Shown here: positions 1 through 8,542 of the stretch, in pieces
Numbering within the stretch: position 1 is the first letter of the stretch
Layout of the letters: every line of letters starts with the position of its first letter
From: Microbulbifer agarilyticus
Lineage (GTDB): Bacteria > Pseudomonadota > Gammaproteobacteria > Pseudomonadales > Cellvibrionaceae
Assembly: GCF_019800665.1 (NCBI RefSeq)
Contig: NZ_JAHVKO010000001.1
Coordinates: 310,001-374,000, forward strand
DNA length: 64,000 nt
Direction: 5' to 3'
Notes under the pieces: generated by a model
What the model was told of the DNA's origin: nothing
Databases searched by the model: none
The model's input: only the letters and a program-made list of their open reading frames with translations
Made by a program: the position numbers and the translations under genes

Positions 1-771
1 GGCCACATCGCCCACGCGGATGGTGCCGCCATCGGCTGTCTGGCGGACGATGATATTGGCAAACTCTTGTTCGGTGTCTGCCTGCTTGCGCACTTTCAGC
101 TGATAGGCGCCGACTTCGGTACGCACGGTACCGGCGGACTGGTTAATGGAGTTGGCACGGATAGCATCGGCAAGTTCCTGGAAGGTCATGCCGTAGCGGC
201 GCAGGGCCTGCTCGCTGACCTCAATGGAGACTTCTTCCATGCGTGTACCGAACAGCTGCACCACGGAAATAGCGGGTAGGGTGGCCACTTCCCGACGCAG
301 TTGTTCCGCCAAGCGCTTAAGTTCACGCTCACTCAGGTCGCCGTGCACCGCCACGCGAATAAATTCCTGGCGGTTTACCCACTGGTGTACCTGTGGCGGC
401 TCAATACCACGGGGGAATGAAGAAATACCGTCCACGCGGATTTTTACATCGTTCATAAAACGGGAAAAATCGACGGTAGTTTCGGCGAGGATATACACGC
501 CGCCATATCCCTCGGCGGAGGTGGAGCGAATCCATTCAATATTGTCGAGCTCGCTCACCGCTTCTTCGATACGCGAGACGATTTGTTCTTCCACTTCCTG
601 TGGTGCAGCGCCCGGCCAGGACACATTAATCTCGAGTCCTGGGAAACGAACCTGTGGGTCCATTTCCCGTTCCATGCTGAAAAAGCCAATAACACCGGCG
701 ACAAGAATGCCAATCATGGCGAGGTTGGCGGCAACCCGGTTACTGGCCCACCATGCAATCAAACTATTCAT
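1..771 (-). CDS. RND multidrug efflux permease (partial, N-terminal 257 residues)
   Basis: This is the start of an AcrB/HAE1-family inner-membrane proton antiporter; the rest lies beyond the left edge. The ATG at 771 gives an N-terminus with a hydrophobic segment (about residues 12-30). The first periplasmic porter stretch follows, including a region like SWPGAAPQEVEEQI that is typical of RND permeases. The gene starts 12 bp after the stop of the adaptor gene on the same strand, so the two are almost certainly one operon. Such pumps export drugs, dyes or metabolites through a tripartite complex with an adaptor and a TolC-type channel. Substrate cannot be told from the sequence. No outer-membrane channel gene is present in the window. 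Confidence 0.9.
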   Translation of the reverse strand, partial: MNSLIAWWASNRVAANLAMIGILVAGVIGFFSMEREMDPQVRFPGLEINVSWPGAAPQEVEEQIVSRIEEAVSELDNIEWIRSTSAEGYGGVYILAETTVDFSRFMNDVKIRVDGISSFPRGIEPPQVHQWVNRQEFIRVAVHGDLSERELKRLAEQLRREVATLPAISVVQLFGTRMEEVSIEVSEQALRRYGMTFQELADAIRANSINQSAGTVRTEVGAYQLKVRKQADTEQEFANIIVRQTADGGTIRVGDVA

Positions 772-783
772 GGGTGTGAGTCC

Positions 784-1959
784 TTATCGACGAGCCAGTT
801 GGGTGATTGGCTGAACTTCCATACCTTCCACCGGATTGGCAATGGTGGAGGTCACAACGCGCTCGCCATCGGCAACGCCAGCGGCGATCACTACACGGTT
901 TTCGGAGGTGGAGAGTACCTCGACGGTGCGAATATTCAGGCGGTTATCGGCGTCGACAACGTAAACCTTGTCAGCGCTGCGCAGCGCTTCGCGGGGAACC
1001 ACGACGGCATTGCGTTCCGCGGTGGATGCCGCTTCTGCATTTACAAACAAACCAACTGCCAGAGGCACACCATCGCTGGCGCCCTTGCCGTAAGGATCGG
1101 CAACTTCGGCAACCGCATAAATCAGGCGGGTTTGCTGATCAATCGTTGCCTGGGTACGCACGATACGTCCGCTCCACTGCTGCTCATGGTTGCCTACCAG
1201 TGCGGAAAGTTTTACTTCCGGACCAGGATTGTTGTCGCCAGCGACGAAGCCCAGTGGCAGGCCGAGCTCCTGCAGCTGGTTGTCGGTCAGCGGAAGGCGA
1301 ATTTCTACACGATCGGTGGCGAATACGCGGCCCAGCGAAGTACCGGCGGTAACGTATTGGCCAACACCCACTTCGCGACTCACCACACGGCCGCGGTAAG
1401 GCAGGTGAATTTTGGTGCGTGCGAGGTCCATTTTTGCATCGGTCAGCGCAGCCTTGGCGGCACGCAGGTTTGCTTCTGCTTCCAGTACTTGCGGTTTGTT
1501 TACCTGCAACGGGGTTGGTTCTTTATTCGGGTTCAGGTTTAACCACTGCTGGCGTTTGATCGCCGCAGCAGCCTGAGCTTGCAGTAACAGTACCTCAGCT
1601 TGTGCCACACGCGCTTTGGCCTGGGCAACTTCCAGCTGGTAGTCGGCATCGTCGATTTGGATCAGGGTTTCGCCGGCTTCAAAGCCTGCGCCTTCCGCAA
1701 AGCGATCGGCGATCGCCGTGATGCGTCCGGATACCTGTGGGGTCAGATCGATTTCGGTGTGCGCGCGCACTTCCCCTTGTGTCGTTACACGCAATTGCAC
1801 CGGTTCGGCACGGGCCTCAGAAGTAACCAGCGAAATCAAACGCTGCTCCTCTTCCTTCTTTTCAGGCTCCGGTTTTGCTGCGGACATCCATTGTACGGCG
1901 CCGAACGAGGCCGCAATTACGAGAACCGGGGCCATCACATTCAAGATTTTTTTCTTCAT
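784..1959 (-). CDS. RND efflux periplasmic adaptor (membrane fusion protein)
   Basis: The 391-residue protein belongs to the HlyD/AcrA-type membrane fusion family. It has one N-terminal hydrophobic segment (about residues 5-24) followed by a charged Lys/Glu-rich stretch. Then come a split lipoyl half-motif (HTEIDLTPQVSGRI), an alpha-hairpin rich in Ala/Gln (about 110-185), the second lipoyl half (near LPYRGRV) and a beta-barrel. There is no lipobox cysteine, so it is probably anchored by the uncleaved N-terminal helix. It bridges the permease encoded directly downstream to an outer-membrane channel. No regulator gene is adjacent; the next gene upstream on this strand is the rhombosortase. Confidence 0.92.
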   Translation of the reverse strand: MKKKILNVMAPVLVIAASFGAVQWMSAAKPEPEKKEEEQRLISLVTSEARAEPVQLRVTTQGEVRAHTEIDLTPQVSGRITAIADRFAEGAGFEAGETLIQIDDADYQLEVAQAKARVAQAEVLLLQAQAAAAIKRQQWLNLNPNKEPTPLQVNKPQVLEAEANLRAAKAALTDAKMDLARTKIHLPYRGRVVSREVGVGQYVTAGTSLGRVFATDRVEIRLPLTDNQLQELGLPLGFVAGDNNPGPEVKLSALVGNHEQQWSGRIVRTQATIDQQTRLIYAVAEVADPYGKGASDGVPLAVGLFVNAEAASTAERNAVVVPREALRSADKVYVVDADNRLNIRTVEVLSTSENRVVIAAGVADGERVVTSTIANPVEGMEVQPITQLARR

Positions 1960-2244
1960 CGTTCTATTCGCGTAGTTTCAATTTTTGTGGAATTTGGCGA
2001 ATGCGACCGAGTTACCACTGGTGCAATAACCCGATATGAGCACGAAAACTACGGGCCTTGGAATCTCCAAGGCGCCGAGGTGAGCTGAATCAGCGACCAA
2101 AATCCATTTGGGTTGCCTGATTGACGAGGTGATGTCTGGCGGTGGATGCAGTGGTTGTGAAAAAAATTTTGGGCGAGCGGATCGACTGTTGAAAAAGGCG
2201 CCCAGGCAAGCCTTGGTTCGCAGTGAGTCGGGTGGGGCTATCGC

Positions 2245-2853
2245 TTAATCCTGCGGGTGCATATTGCTTTGCTGCGCGCGAAAACCTATTGGGTGCAACA
2301 GGCGTGCGGACAGGGCCAGGATCAGGCCTGCAAGTGCGCCCCACAGGTGGGCATCGATCGCTACTTGCGCATCGATCAGTGTTGCGGTGGCACTGGTGTC
2401 TCCGCCAAGTTGTTCCCAGGCGATTTTTGCGAAGACGCCTGCCAGTATTGCCAGCCCAAATCGCTCACCGTGCATCAGGTCTTTCGCACAGCCCCAAACA
2501 ATCAGCGCGTGGAGCGCACCGGACAAGCCCACGTAATGCGTCAGGTGTGGTGAAAAGAAAAGGATCGCCGTTCCGGTCAGCAGGCACATCAGAGATAGCA
2601 AGACGGCGGCGGGTAGGGGCCGCAGGTGTGCCTTGAACAGGTGCCAGAGAATTGCGCAGGCGCCCGCATTGATGAGTGCGTGAGGTAGGTTGGTGTGTAA
2701 AAAATGAGCGCTTAGTAATCGCCAGTATTGGCCAGAGAGGATGGCCTCGCGGTCGAAGCGCAACACATTCTGCGCGTGCTCGGAAATCAGTTGGGCAAGA
2801 CCGATCAGAAAAACTACGGCAATAAACGTTGGGTTGAGCGCTCGGAATGCCAT
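2245..2853 (-). CDS. rrtA: Rhombosortase (rhomboid-family intramembrane serine protease)
   Basis: The 202-residue protein has about six hydrophobic segments. Its rhomboid landmarks fit the short rhombosortase branch: HTNLPHALIN in the first half, GLSGALHAL with the presumed nucleophile serine, and DAHLWGALAGL with the partner histidine. Rhombosortases process proteins ending in the GlyGly-CTERM signal in marine and related Gammaproteobacteria. No protein encoded in this window ends in a visible GlyGly-CTERM tail; the chitinase at 12799 does not. Its substrates must therefore lie elsewhere. A generic GlpG-like rhomboid is the alternative, but the short length and HTNLPH motif favour rhombosortase. 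Confidence 0.8.
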   Translation of the reverse strand: MAFRALNPTFIAVVFLIGLAQLISEHAQNVLRFDREAILSGQYWRLLSAHFLHTNLPHALINAGACAILWHLFKAHLRPLPAAVLLSLMCLLTGTAILFFSPHLTHYVGLSGALHALIVWGCAKDLMHGERFGLAILAGVFAKIAWEQLGGDTSATATLIDAQVAIDAHLWGALAGLILALSARLLHPIGFRAQQSNMHPQD

Positions 2854-2899
2854 GGTGGAAAGGGGTGTGCTCAGGGGCGTGTGGCCGGTCTTGTGTATA

Positions 2900-2975
2900 T
2901 GGCACCCCCGGGTGGACTCGAACCACCAGTCCGGACTTAGGAGGTCCGTGGTTTATCCTGTTAACCGACGGGGGC
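2900..2975 (-). tRNA. tRNA-Arg (anticodon CCT)
   Basis: The minus strand folds as a standard cloverleaf. The acceptor GCCCCCG pairs with CGGGGGT (one G-U at the end). The D stem is GGTT/AACC, the anticodon stem CGGAC/GTCCG holds a CTCCTAA loop, the T arm is GTGG-TTCGAGT-CCAC, and the CCA end is encoded. The anticodon reads CCT, decoding AGG arginine codons. Length is 76 nt. Confidence 0.95.
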
Positions 2976-3467
2976 GTACTCTTAATCTGCCTAACTACTT
3001 GGGGCTAACGTCCCGGCGCGCTGGCTGTGCAAGAGGCTGGCCATTCTAACCACTGGCGCGGGCGCTGTCATCGAATGCTGTGTGAGGTCCCCGCCGTGTG
3101 TAATCGCCTGTAATCTCGGATTGCCTTCTCGAGAATTTCCTGCTGTCACCAAGCGTAACGTTTTGCGCCACATAGGTTACCCATTTTCTCTTCGCTTGAA
3201 AGTTTTCTTCTATCTACAAATCGGCGAAAAAATTTCGCAAATTGGTAACAAATTACCGTTATTTTGGCGCGAGCTGCAGATCAGTGAGGATCGGGCTTTT
3301 GGCCTTTGCCTGGCAAACGGGAGTCCTCAGTGTAACCCCCGGGAAAACCTGATCGCACAGTGTAAAAGTTGCTTGACCAGAAAAGCGGGAGCTGGCTAAT
3401 CTGGAATTGCACAACAAAAACAGACAAAGAGTTTCTGCCCTGGCAGATCGAGATTGTGGAGTTTTCT
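2976..3467. other. Intergenic region (492 bp), no gene seen
   Basis: This AT-richer region lies between the tRNA-Arg gene (transcribed leftwards) and the small PA3496-type gene (rightwards), so it should hold both promoters. I see a perfect GCGAAA-AAA-TTTCGC palindrome at 3224-3238 and a GGTAA/TTACC hairpin at 3244-3257. No convincing coding frame is present. Confidence 0.5.
3374..3403 (+). promoter_or_regulatory. Possible sigma-70 promoter of the PA3496-family gene
   Basis: TTGACC (3374-3379) is followed after 18 bp by TAATCT (3398-3403). Transcription would start near 3410, about 58 nt before the ATG at 3468. The -10 match is only partial, so this is a suggestion. Confidence 0.35.
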
Positions 3468-3641
3468 ATGAGCGGTAACGTTATCGAAAATGACATGGAT
3501 TTTGGTGGATCTGATTCCTCTCTTGAAGAGAGTCTGCTCTATACCCCGGAGAGTCCCCGTGACGCACGGCGCATGGTGGAGGATCGACTGGAGGAACAAC
3601 GCCTCCGGCGGGAACTGATGGATTATCAATACGACTTCTGA
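3468..3641 (+). CDS. PA3496-family small acidic protein
   Basis: The 57-residue protein has an acidic N-terminal half and a charged helical C-terminal half (ARRMVEDRLEEQRLRREL, then DYQYDF). This arrangement, a ridge of Arg/Glu/Leu ending in a short acidic/aromatic tail, is that of the PA3496 family of small gammaproteobacterial proteins of unclear function. The ATG at 3468 is preceded by GTGGAG 6 bp upstream, which favours it over the TTG at 3369. A hairpin follows directly at 3671-3705. Family assignment is from memory of the motif; a function is not established. Confidence 0.75.
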   Translation: MSGNVIENDMDFGGSDSSLEESLLYTPESPRDARRMVEDRLEEQRLRRELMDYQYDF

Positions 3642-3670
3642 CTTCGAGTCTTTCCTAGGCTCTTTCTTCG

Positions 3671-3705
3671 AATGCCTCTTGGAGTCGTTTTCTCCAAGAA
3701 GCATT
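3671..3705 (+). terminator. Hairpin after the PA3496-family gene
   Basis: The arms AATGC..CTTGGAG and CTCCAAG..GCATT pair over 13 positions with one mismatch and a 7-nt loop. The tail has no solid T run, so it may act as an mRNA 3'-end stabiliser rather than a strong terminator. Confidence 0.45.
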
Positions 3706-3806
3706 TCTGAAGAACTATTCTGTTTAGTCCTTCTTACCGGGTACAGTCCGGTCGTTCATATACGCCCCGTATTTATGCTTTGTGCAGAAAATAGCCGGTT
3801 ACCGTG

Positions 3807-3832
3807 AAAGGGTGCCTGAGGCACCCTTTTTA
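3807..3832 (+). terminator. Intrinsic terminator
   Basis: AAGGGTGCC-TGA-GGCACCCTT forms a perfect 9-bp stem with a 3-nt loop, running into a TTTT tract. It lies 166 bp after the PA3496-family gene, its likely client. Confidence 0.75.
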
Positions 3833-3833
3833 C

Positions 3834-3880
3834 GTTCTGGGTTTGCGTTTTGGGTTTGCGTTCTGGGTTTGCGTTCTGGG
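3834..3880 (+). repeat. 13-bp tandem repeat (3.6 copies)
   Basis: The unit GTTCTGGGTTTGC is repeated at 3834, 3847 (one C-to-T change), 3860 and partly at 3873. It directly follows the terminator at 3807-3832. Confidence 0.85.
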
Positions 3881-4063
3881 GCGGCCGCTTTGAGGTAGGG
3901 GATTTCCTGCTAAGGCCGGTCCGTAAATGACGAATCCATCCCGGGCAAATATGCGTACGTTCGCCATGTAGGTTTTGCCGGTTTTCACCCCCTGCGGGTG
4001 GGTGTATATTGGCGGAAACTAGTTTCGCAATAGTAAGGAAGAGGCAGGATATAGGGTCCGCAA

Positions 4064-4408
4064 ATGGTGGTTTCCGAAAGGTTTGAGAGCCGCGTGAGCT
4101 CGGAAGTTTCCGATGGTGGTGATGAGCTGGTGATTCGTGTCGCTGGCAATTTTGATTTTAATATCCACCGTGATTTCCAGCGCGCGTACCGTAATGTCAG
4201 CCCGGCGCCGAAGGTGTTTCTTGTGGATCTGTCTGCAACCGAGCATCTGGATAGCGCAGCATTGGGAATGCTTTTGTTATTGCGTGACTACTGTGTGGAA
4301 CTTGGTCATGAGGGTGAGCAGCCGCGGGTGGAGTTAATGAACGCGAACGCGCACGTATCCCACATACTGCACGTTTCCAATTTCGATCAAATTTTCAGCA
4401 TCTGCTGA
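4064..4408 (+). CDS. STAS-domain anti-anti-sigma factor (HsbA-like)
   Basis: The 114-residue protein is a single STAS domain. The stretch VFLVDLSATEHLDSAALGMLLLL holds the conserved DSAALG loop, in which the serine is the phosphorylation site of this family. The gene is followed after 16 bp by a response regulator with PP2C and HATPase domains. That is the arrangement of Pseudomonas HsbA/HsbR, where the partner both phosphorylates and dephosphorylates the STAS protein and thereby steers a sigma/anti-sigma balance controlling flagella and biofilm. Function here is inferred from that pairing. No flagellar genes are in the window. Confidence 0.88.
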   Translation: MVVSERFESRVSSEVSDGGDELVIRVAGNFDFNIHRDFQRAYRNVSPAPKVFLVDLSATEHLDSAALGMLLLLRDYCVELGHEGEQPRVELMNANAHVSHILHVSNFDQIFSIC

Positions 4409-4424
4409 AGCCTGCTTCACCCCG

Positions 4425-6209
4425 ATGCCAGCCTTCCGCATCCTCATTATTGAAAGCGACCAGCAAGAGTCCGCGGAGCTGCAGCAGCTGATCCAGCAGT
4501 GGGAATATAAAAGTACTGCCGAGAGCATCTCCCCCGCGTCCACCTTGTGCGTGCCCAATATCGACGCCGCGCTAAAGTCCTTTGACCAGTTCCCGCCCAG
4601 TCTCGTGATTTTTGGCCCCATTGCGGCACGGGAGACCCCTTCCGAGTCTGTGCGCCAATTGCGCCAGTCGATGGGGTTAGAGCCAGTGCCGATTCTTGCG
4701 GTGCAGGAGGTGCAGGAAAACCCTGCCGAGCCCCTGTATCTGGCGGATTGCGACGATATTCTGACTAAGCCCTATAGCCGCTCGTTGGTAGAGCTGAAGT
4801 TAGTCGCTATCCGGCGCTTCGGTGAGTTCAGTCGATCACTGATGGCGCAGCGCGACCGCCTGCGTCGGCACCACGCAGACTTTCTTCAGGAACAGGCGAA
4901 TGCGCGGGAAATATTCGGCAACCTGGGCAATGAGAGCTGCCTGGATGATACGCCTGCGATTCGCTACCACCTTTCTCCGCGCGCGGTGCTGAACGGCGAT
5001 TTGCTGGCGGCAACCTACTCACCAGATGGCAAGTTGGTATTGATGTTGGGGGATTTCGCCGGGCATGGACTGGCTGCGGCGGTTGGCGCGGTTCCACTGA
5101 CTTCCATTTTTTATTCAATGATCCCCCGGGGCTTCTCTTTTGGGCGGGTAGCGCGGGAAATTAACCGTAAATTGCACGATATCTTGCCGCGGCAGATGTT
5201 TTGTTGCCTGGCAATCATGGAGTTCGACCCTCGGCGACAGCACCTGCGCATAATGAACGCGGGTATGCCAAGCCCCTGTCTGATGCGCGCCGACGGTTCT
5301 TTGCTGATGATTGAATCCCGGCATCTACCTCTGGGGGTGTTGCCGTCGGACCATGTGGATTCAGCGATAGTGAATGTACGAACTTCACCGGGAGATCGCC
5401 TGTTCTTGTGGAGTGATGGTATTCACGAGGCACGCAGCAGTCGCGGTGAGCATTTCGGTGAAGCGCGCCTGTTGTCACTTCTGCAAAGTGAGCAGCCGGA
5501 TGGCGAGCAGGTGTTTGAGCAGATTCTGCTGGCGGTCAATGCCCACGCGGCGGAACAGCATGATGATCTGTCTCTAGTGGAGTTGGACCTCACGGATCCC
5601 GGTTTACTGCGCGGCGGGGGGCTGCCGCAGGAGGTGGCCGGCGATCGGAAGGGGACGCCTGTCGGTGACTGGTCGATTAATTTCCGTCTTTGTCACGCGG
5701 AGTTGCGGCAGGCAGATCCGCTTCCGCAATTACTGAGTGTCGTGATGCAGATGCCCGGCGCCGCCAGATTCCAGGAGGACCTTGCGATTGCGTTGGGCGA
5801 GTTGTTCCGAAATGCGCTGGAGCATGGTGTGTTGGAACTGGATTCCTCAATTAAGGGGATGGATGATGGGTTTGTTCGTTATTACGACCTGATGGCGGAG
5901 CGGCGTAGCCAATTGGATTCCGGGTGGGTCAGCATTTCCCTCTCTTGCCTGGAAGGTGAGGCGGGCGGAAGCCTGAGTCTGGTAGTAGAAGATAGCGGCA
6001 AGGGATTCTCTGGGGTGCGTGATACCGGCTCGATATACTCCGGCCGCGGGCTGGAGCTGCTGCGCACGGTTTGCTCTGAATTGCACTACTCGGCAGGCAG
6101 CAGTCGCGTTGAGGCCATCATTCGCTGGCAGGCAGAACCCGATGCAAAATCGGAGGGTGCAACGCAAGCGCAATACAATGCCATACAAAACCCTTCAGTA
6201 CCGGTATAA
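4425..6209 (+). CDS. Receiver-like / PP2C phosphatase / HATPase partner-switching regulator (HsbR-like)
   Basis: The 594-residue protein has three parts. Residues 1-125 form a receiver-like domain, about 170-390 a SpoIIE-type PP2C phosphatase (GDLL, GDFAGHG, SDG and DDLSL carry the metal-binding acids), and about 440-575 an anti-sigma-type HATPase (N-box ELFRNALEHG, G1 box EDSGKGF). Such proteins phosphorylate and dephosphorylate the STAS partner encoded just upstream. The receiver is odd: the strand SLVIFG has Gly64 where the phospho-acceptor Asp is expected, and the usual Thr/Ser position reads ILAVQE. The Lys of TKP (115) and an acidic pair near residues 10-12 remain. It is therefore probably a pseudo-receiver, not controlled by a classical kinase. 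Confidence 0.88.
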   Translation: MPAFRILIIESDQQESAELQQLIQQWEYKSTAESISPASTLCVPNIDAALKSFDQFPPSLVIFGPIAARETPSESVRQLRQSMGLEPVPILAVQEVQENPAEPLYLADCDDILTKPYSRSLVELKLVAIRRFGEFSRSLMAQRDRLRRHHADFLQEQANAREIFGNLGNESCLDDTPAIRYHLSPRAVLNGDLLAATYSPDGKLVLMLGDFAGHGLAAAVGAVPLTSIFYSMIPRGFSFGRVAREINRKLHDILPRQMFCCLAIMEFDPRRQHLRIMNAGMPSPCLMRADGSLLMIESRHLPLGVLPSDHVDSAIVNVRTSPGDRLFLWSDGIHEARSSRGEHFGEARLLSLLQSEQPDGEQVFEQILLAVNAHAAEQHDDLSLVELDLTDPGLLRGGGLPQEVAGDRKGTPVGDWSINFRLCHAELRQADPLPQLLSVVMQMPGAARFQEDLAIALGELFRNALEHGVLELDSSIKGMDDGFVRYYDLMAERRSQLDSGWVSISLSCLEGEAGGSLSLVVEDSGKGFSGVRDTGSIYSGRGLELLRTVCSELHYSAGSSRVEAIIRWQAEPDAKSEGATQAQYNAIQNPSVPV

Positions 6210-6242
6210 TTACGCTCAGTTTTTCATCAATACCGGTGGGTA

Positions 6243-6956
6243 ATGTCCTCGAGCCCCTATACATCCTCTGCCACCTCTCTCGAATTATCTGCGCAGAATT
6301 CACCTGTCGACGGCGATCGCCTGCGTGCTCGCGACCTGTCCTGTGAGCGTGATGGTCGCGTGTTGTTCGCTGGTCTGGACTTTCTGTTGCCTGCTGGGAC
6401 TGCATTGCAGGTTGAGGGGGCCAATGGCGCGGGCAAGAGCACACTGATTCGCACGTTAATTGGCAGTACTAGTGATTATCACGGCGATATTCTGTGGCGT
6501 GGTAAGGCGTTCCCCGGGGCCCTTTCCGCCATGCGTTCAGAATTGCTGTATATCGGCCACAATGCCGGCGTGCGCCGCGGCCTTTCCCCTATGGAAAACC
6601 TTGCCTGGTATGGGGCTGCTGCGGAAGATGCAATGGCAGCCCTCGATGCCGTGGGCTTGTACGGTTTTGAAGATACTCTGTGTCAGCAGCTGTCCGCAGG
6701 TCAGAACCGGCGAGTCGCACTGGCGCGCCTGTACCTGCCCGGTGCCCCGCAGCTGTGGATTCTGGATGAACCGCTCGCCGCGCTTGATGTGGCCGGGGTC
6801 GAGAGCCTCGAATCCTGTATGCGCGGTCACCTGCAACGCGGGGGCAGCGTATTGTTGACGTCCCATCAGCCGGTCAATATCCAGCCACTGGCGAAGGTGA
6901 ATCTGGCGGACTTTCAGCCGCAAGAGAGTCACTTGGAGGCCGAATATGGGTTCTGA
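6243..6956 (+). CDS. ccmA: Cytochrome c maturation ABC transporter ATPase CcmA
   Basis: The 237-residue protein shows Walker A GANGAGKST, signature LSAGQNRR and Walker B LWILDEPLAALD, the pattern of CcmA. It powers the CcmABCD machine that releases holo-CcmE in the inner membrane. The N-terminus is about 25 residues longer than usual and rich in Ser/Thr, so a start nearer to the codon for RARDLSCERD is possible, though no better ATG is seen. It overlaps ccmB by 11 bp, indicating translational coupling. Confidence 0.93.
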   Translation: MSSSPYTSSATSLELSAQNSPVDGDRLRARDLSCERDGRVLFAGLDFLLPAGTALQVEGANGAGKSTLIRTLIGSTSDYHGDILWRGKAFPGALSAMRSELLYIGHNAGVRRGLSPMENLAWYGAAAEDAMAALDAVGLYGFEDTLCQQLSAGQNRRVALARLYLPGAPQLWILDEPLAALDVAGVESLESCMRGHLQRGGSVLLTSHQPVNIQPLAKVNLADFQPQESHLEAEYGF

Positions 6957-7701
6957 AGCGGTGGGGGTCTCCTTGTCGAAAAAAGCTCAGTCCGACGAAG
7001 CCCGCGGCGTGGCGTTGGATGCCTATGCGCGGGTACCGGGCTTTTACACCCTGTTCCGCACCGAATTGGTTCTCGCCGCCCGCCGCCGTTCGGATATCGT
7101 GAACCCGCTGCTGTTTTTCGTCACCGTGCTGGCGATGATGCCGCTGGGTATTGGCCCCGAACCGGAAATGCTGTCGCGCATGGCACCGGGGCTTATCTGG
7201 GTAATGGCGCTGCTCGCTACCTTATTGTCCCAAGAGTCATTGTTCCGCGGTGACTACGAAGACGGTTCACTGGAGCAGTTGGCGTTGCAACCACAGCCAT
7301 TGTATTTCCCGGTGCTGGCCAAGGTGCTGGTGCACTGGTTGGTCACGGGGGTGCCCCTGGCCCTGTTATCGCCGCTTTTGGGGATGATGTTAAACCTGGG
7401 CGCCGAGGGGTACTGGCCGCTGTTTGTATCGCTCGTACTGGGCACCGCCAGTCTCAGTTTGATCGGTGCCGTGGGTGCCGCACTGACCGTGGCTTTACGA
7501 CGCCCCGGCCTGCTCTTGGCGTTGATCATTATGCCGTTGTATGTGCCCGTGTTAATCTTCGGCACCGGAACGGTGCAGGCAGCACTGGATGGCTATAGTT
7601 TTGGCCCGCAATTGGCGGTTCTCGGTGCGATATTGGCCGTGGCCGCGGCGCTGGCGCCCCTGGCGTCTGCGGGAGCTATCCGAATCAGTCTCGAAAACTG
7701 A
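6946..7701 (+). CDS. ccmB: Haem exporter permease CcmB
   Basis: The 251-residue integral membrane protein has about six hydrophobic segments. The conserved CcmB region around residues 85-100 reads LLSQESLFRGDYEDGSLEQL, close to the family signature. It forms the ABC permease with CcmA and CcmC. The N-terminus is about 25 residues longer than typical; the ATG at 6946 lies within the end of ccmA. The start may be slightly further downstream. Confidence 0.93.
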   Translation: MGSEAVGVSLSKKAQSDEARGVALDAYARVPGFYTLFRTELVLAARRRSDIVNPLLFFVTVLAMMPLGIGPEPEMLSRMAPGLIWVMALLATLLSQESLFRGDYEDGSLEQLALQPQPLYFPVLAKVLVHWLVTGVPLALLSPLLGMMLNLGAEGYWPLFVSLVLGTASLSLIGAVGAALTVALRRPGLLLALIIMPLYVPVLIFGTGTVQAALDGYSFGPQLAVLGAILAVAAALAPLASAGAIRISLEN

Positions 7702-7764
7702 CCCTTCCCGAGCCAGTCGCGCACAGCCGCGACCGCATGAGAGAAGGGCGTAGGAGTAAGTATT

Positions 7765-8520
7765 TTGTCCTGGCAATGGTTTCACAGATTGGGCTCGCCC
7801 CGCTGGTTTTACCAGAAATCGAGCGCCTGGCTTCCCTGGCTTGGTGGGGCGGCGTTGTTGCTGCTTTCCGTGGGTATTGTCTGGGGCCTGGGCTTTGCGC
7901 CTGAAGACTTCAAGCAGGGTAATAGCTACCGGATCATCTATATCCATGTGCCTGCGGCATTCCTTGCGCTGGCAGGCTACTACATCATGGCTATTTCCGG
8001 AGCTATTGGCCTGATCTGGAAGATGAAGCTGTCTTTTGTGGTGATGCGTGCTGCAGCGCCCATCGGTGCCGCTCTTACCTTTATTGCCCTGTTTACCGGT
8101 GCAGTGTGGGGCAAGCCCACCTGGGGTACCTACTGGGTGTGGGATGCCCGTATCACCTCCATGTTGATCCTCTTCTTTCTTTATCTGGGTGTCATGGCTC
8201 TATCGGGCGCCTTCAGTCGTGAACAGTCGGGAGACAAAGCCAGTGCGCTGCTCGCGTTGGTGGGCACCGTAAATATCCCGATCATTTATAAGTCTGTTGA
8301 TTGGTGGTTCACATTGCACCAGCCGGCCACTCTGAAGCTGACCGAAGCCAGCACCATCGACCCAAGTATGTTCTACCCGCTGATTACCATGATCGCCGGT
8401 TTTTATCTGTTTTATGCCTGGGTGCTCACCTTGCACACCCGCACCATGATTCTGCAGCGGGAAGGGCGTACGCAGTGGGTACGCGAACTGCTCGGGGCAC
8501 CGGCTCCGACCAAAGCCTGA
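7765..8520 (+). CDS. ccmC: Haem handling protein CcmC
   Basis: The 251-residue polytopic protein carries the tryptophan-rich WWD-type motif (WGKPTWGTYWVWDARITS) and the flanking conserved histidines of CcmC. It presents haem to CcmE. The start is a TTG at 7765 with TAGGAG about 10 bp upstream; the frame N-terminal to SWQWFHRLGSP has no ATG. It ends 22 bp before ccmD. Confidence 0.94.
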   Translation: MSWQWFHRLGSPRWFYQKSSAWLPWLGGAALLLLSVGIVWGLGFAPEDFKQGNSYRIIYIHVPAAFLALAGYYIMAISGAIGLIWKMKLSFVVMRAAAPIGAALTFIALFTGAVWGKPTWGTYWVWDARITSMLILFFLYLGVMALSGAFSREQSGDKASALLALVGTVNIPIIYKSVDWWFTLHQPATLKLTEASTIDPSMFYPLITMIAGFYLFYAWVLTLHTRTMILQREGRTQWVRELLGAPAPTKA

Positions 8521-8542
8521 AGCGCGAGCGAGGATTCGATTG

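Larger units (their letters stand above)
3642..4063. other. Intergenic region (422 bp) with hairpin, terminator and short tandem repeat
   Basis: No coding frame is credible here. The region holds an imperfect hairpin at 3671-3705, an intrinsic terminator at 3807-3832 and a 13-bp tandem repeat at 3834-3880. It should also hold the promoter for the anti-anti-sigma factor operon starting at 4064. Confidence 0.6.

Noticed and set aside
2090-2344. Minus-strand 84-codon frame downstream of the rhombosortase
   Set aside because: It overlaps the C-terminal part of rrtA in another frame and has an Arg/Pro-rich shadow composition.
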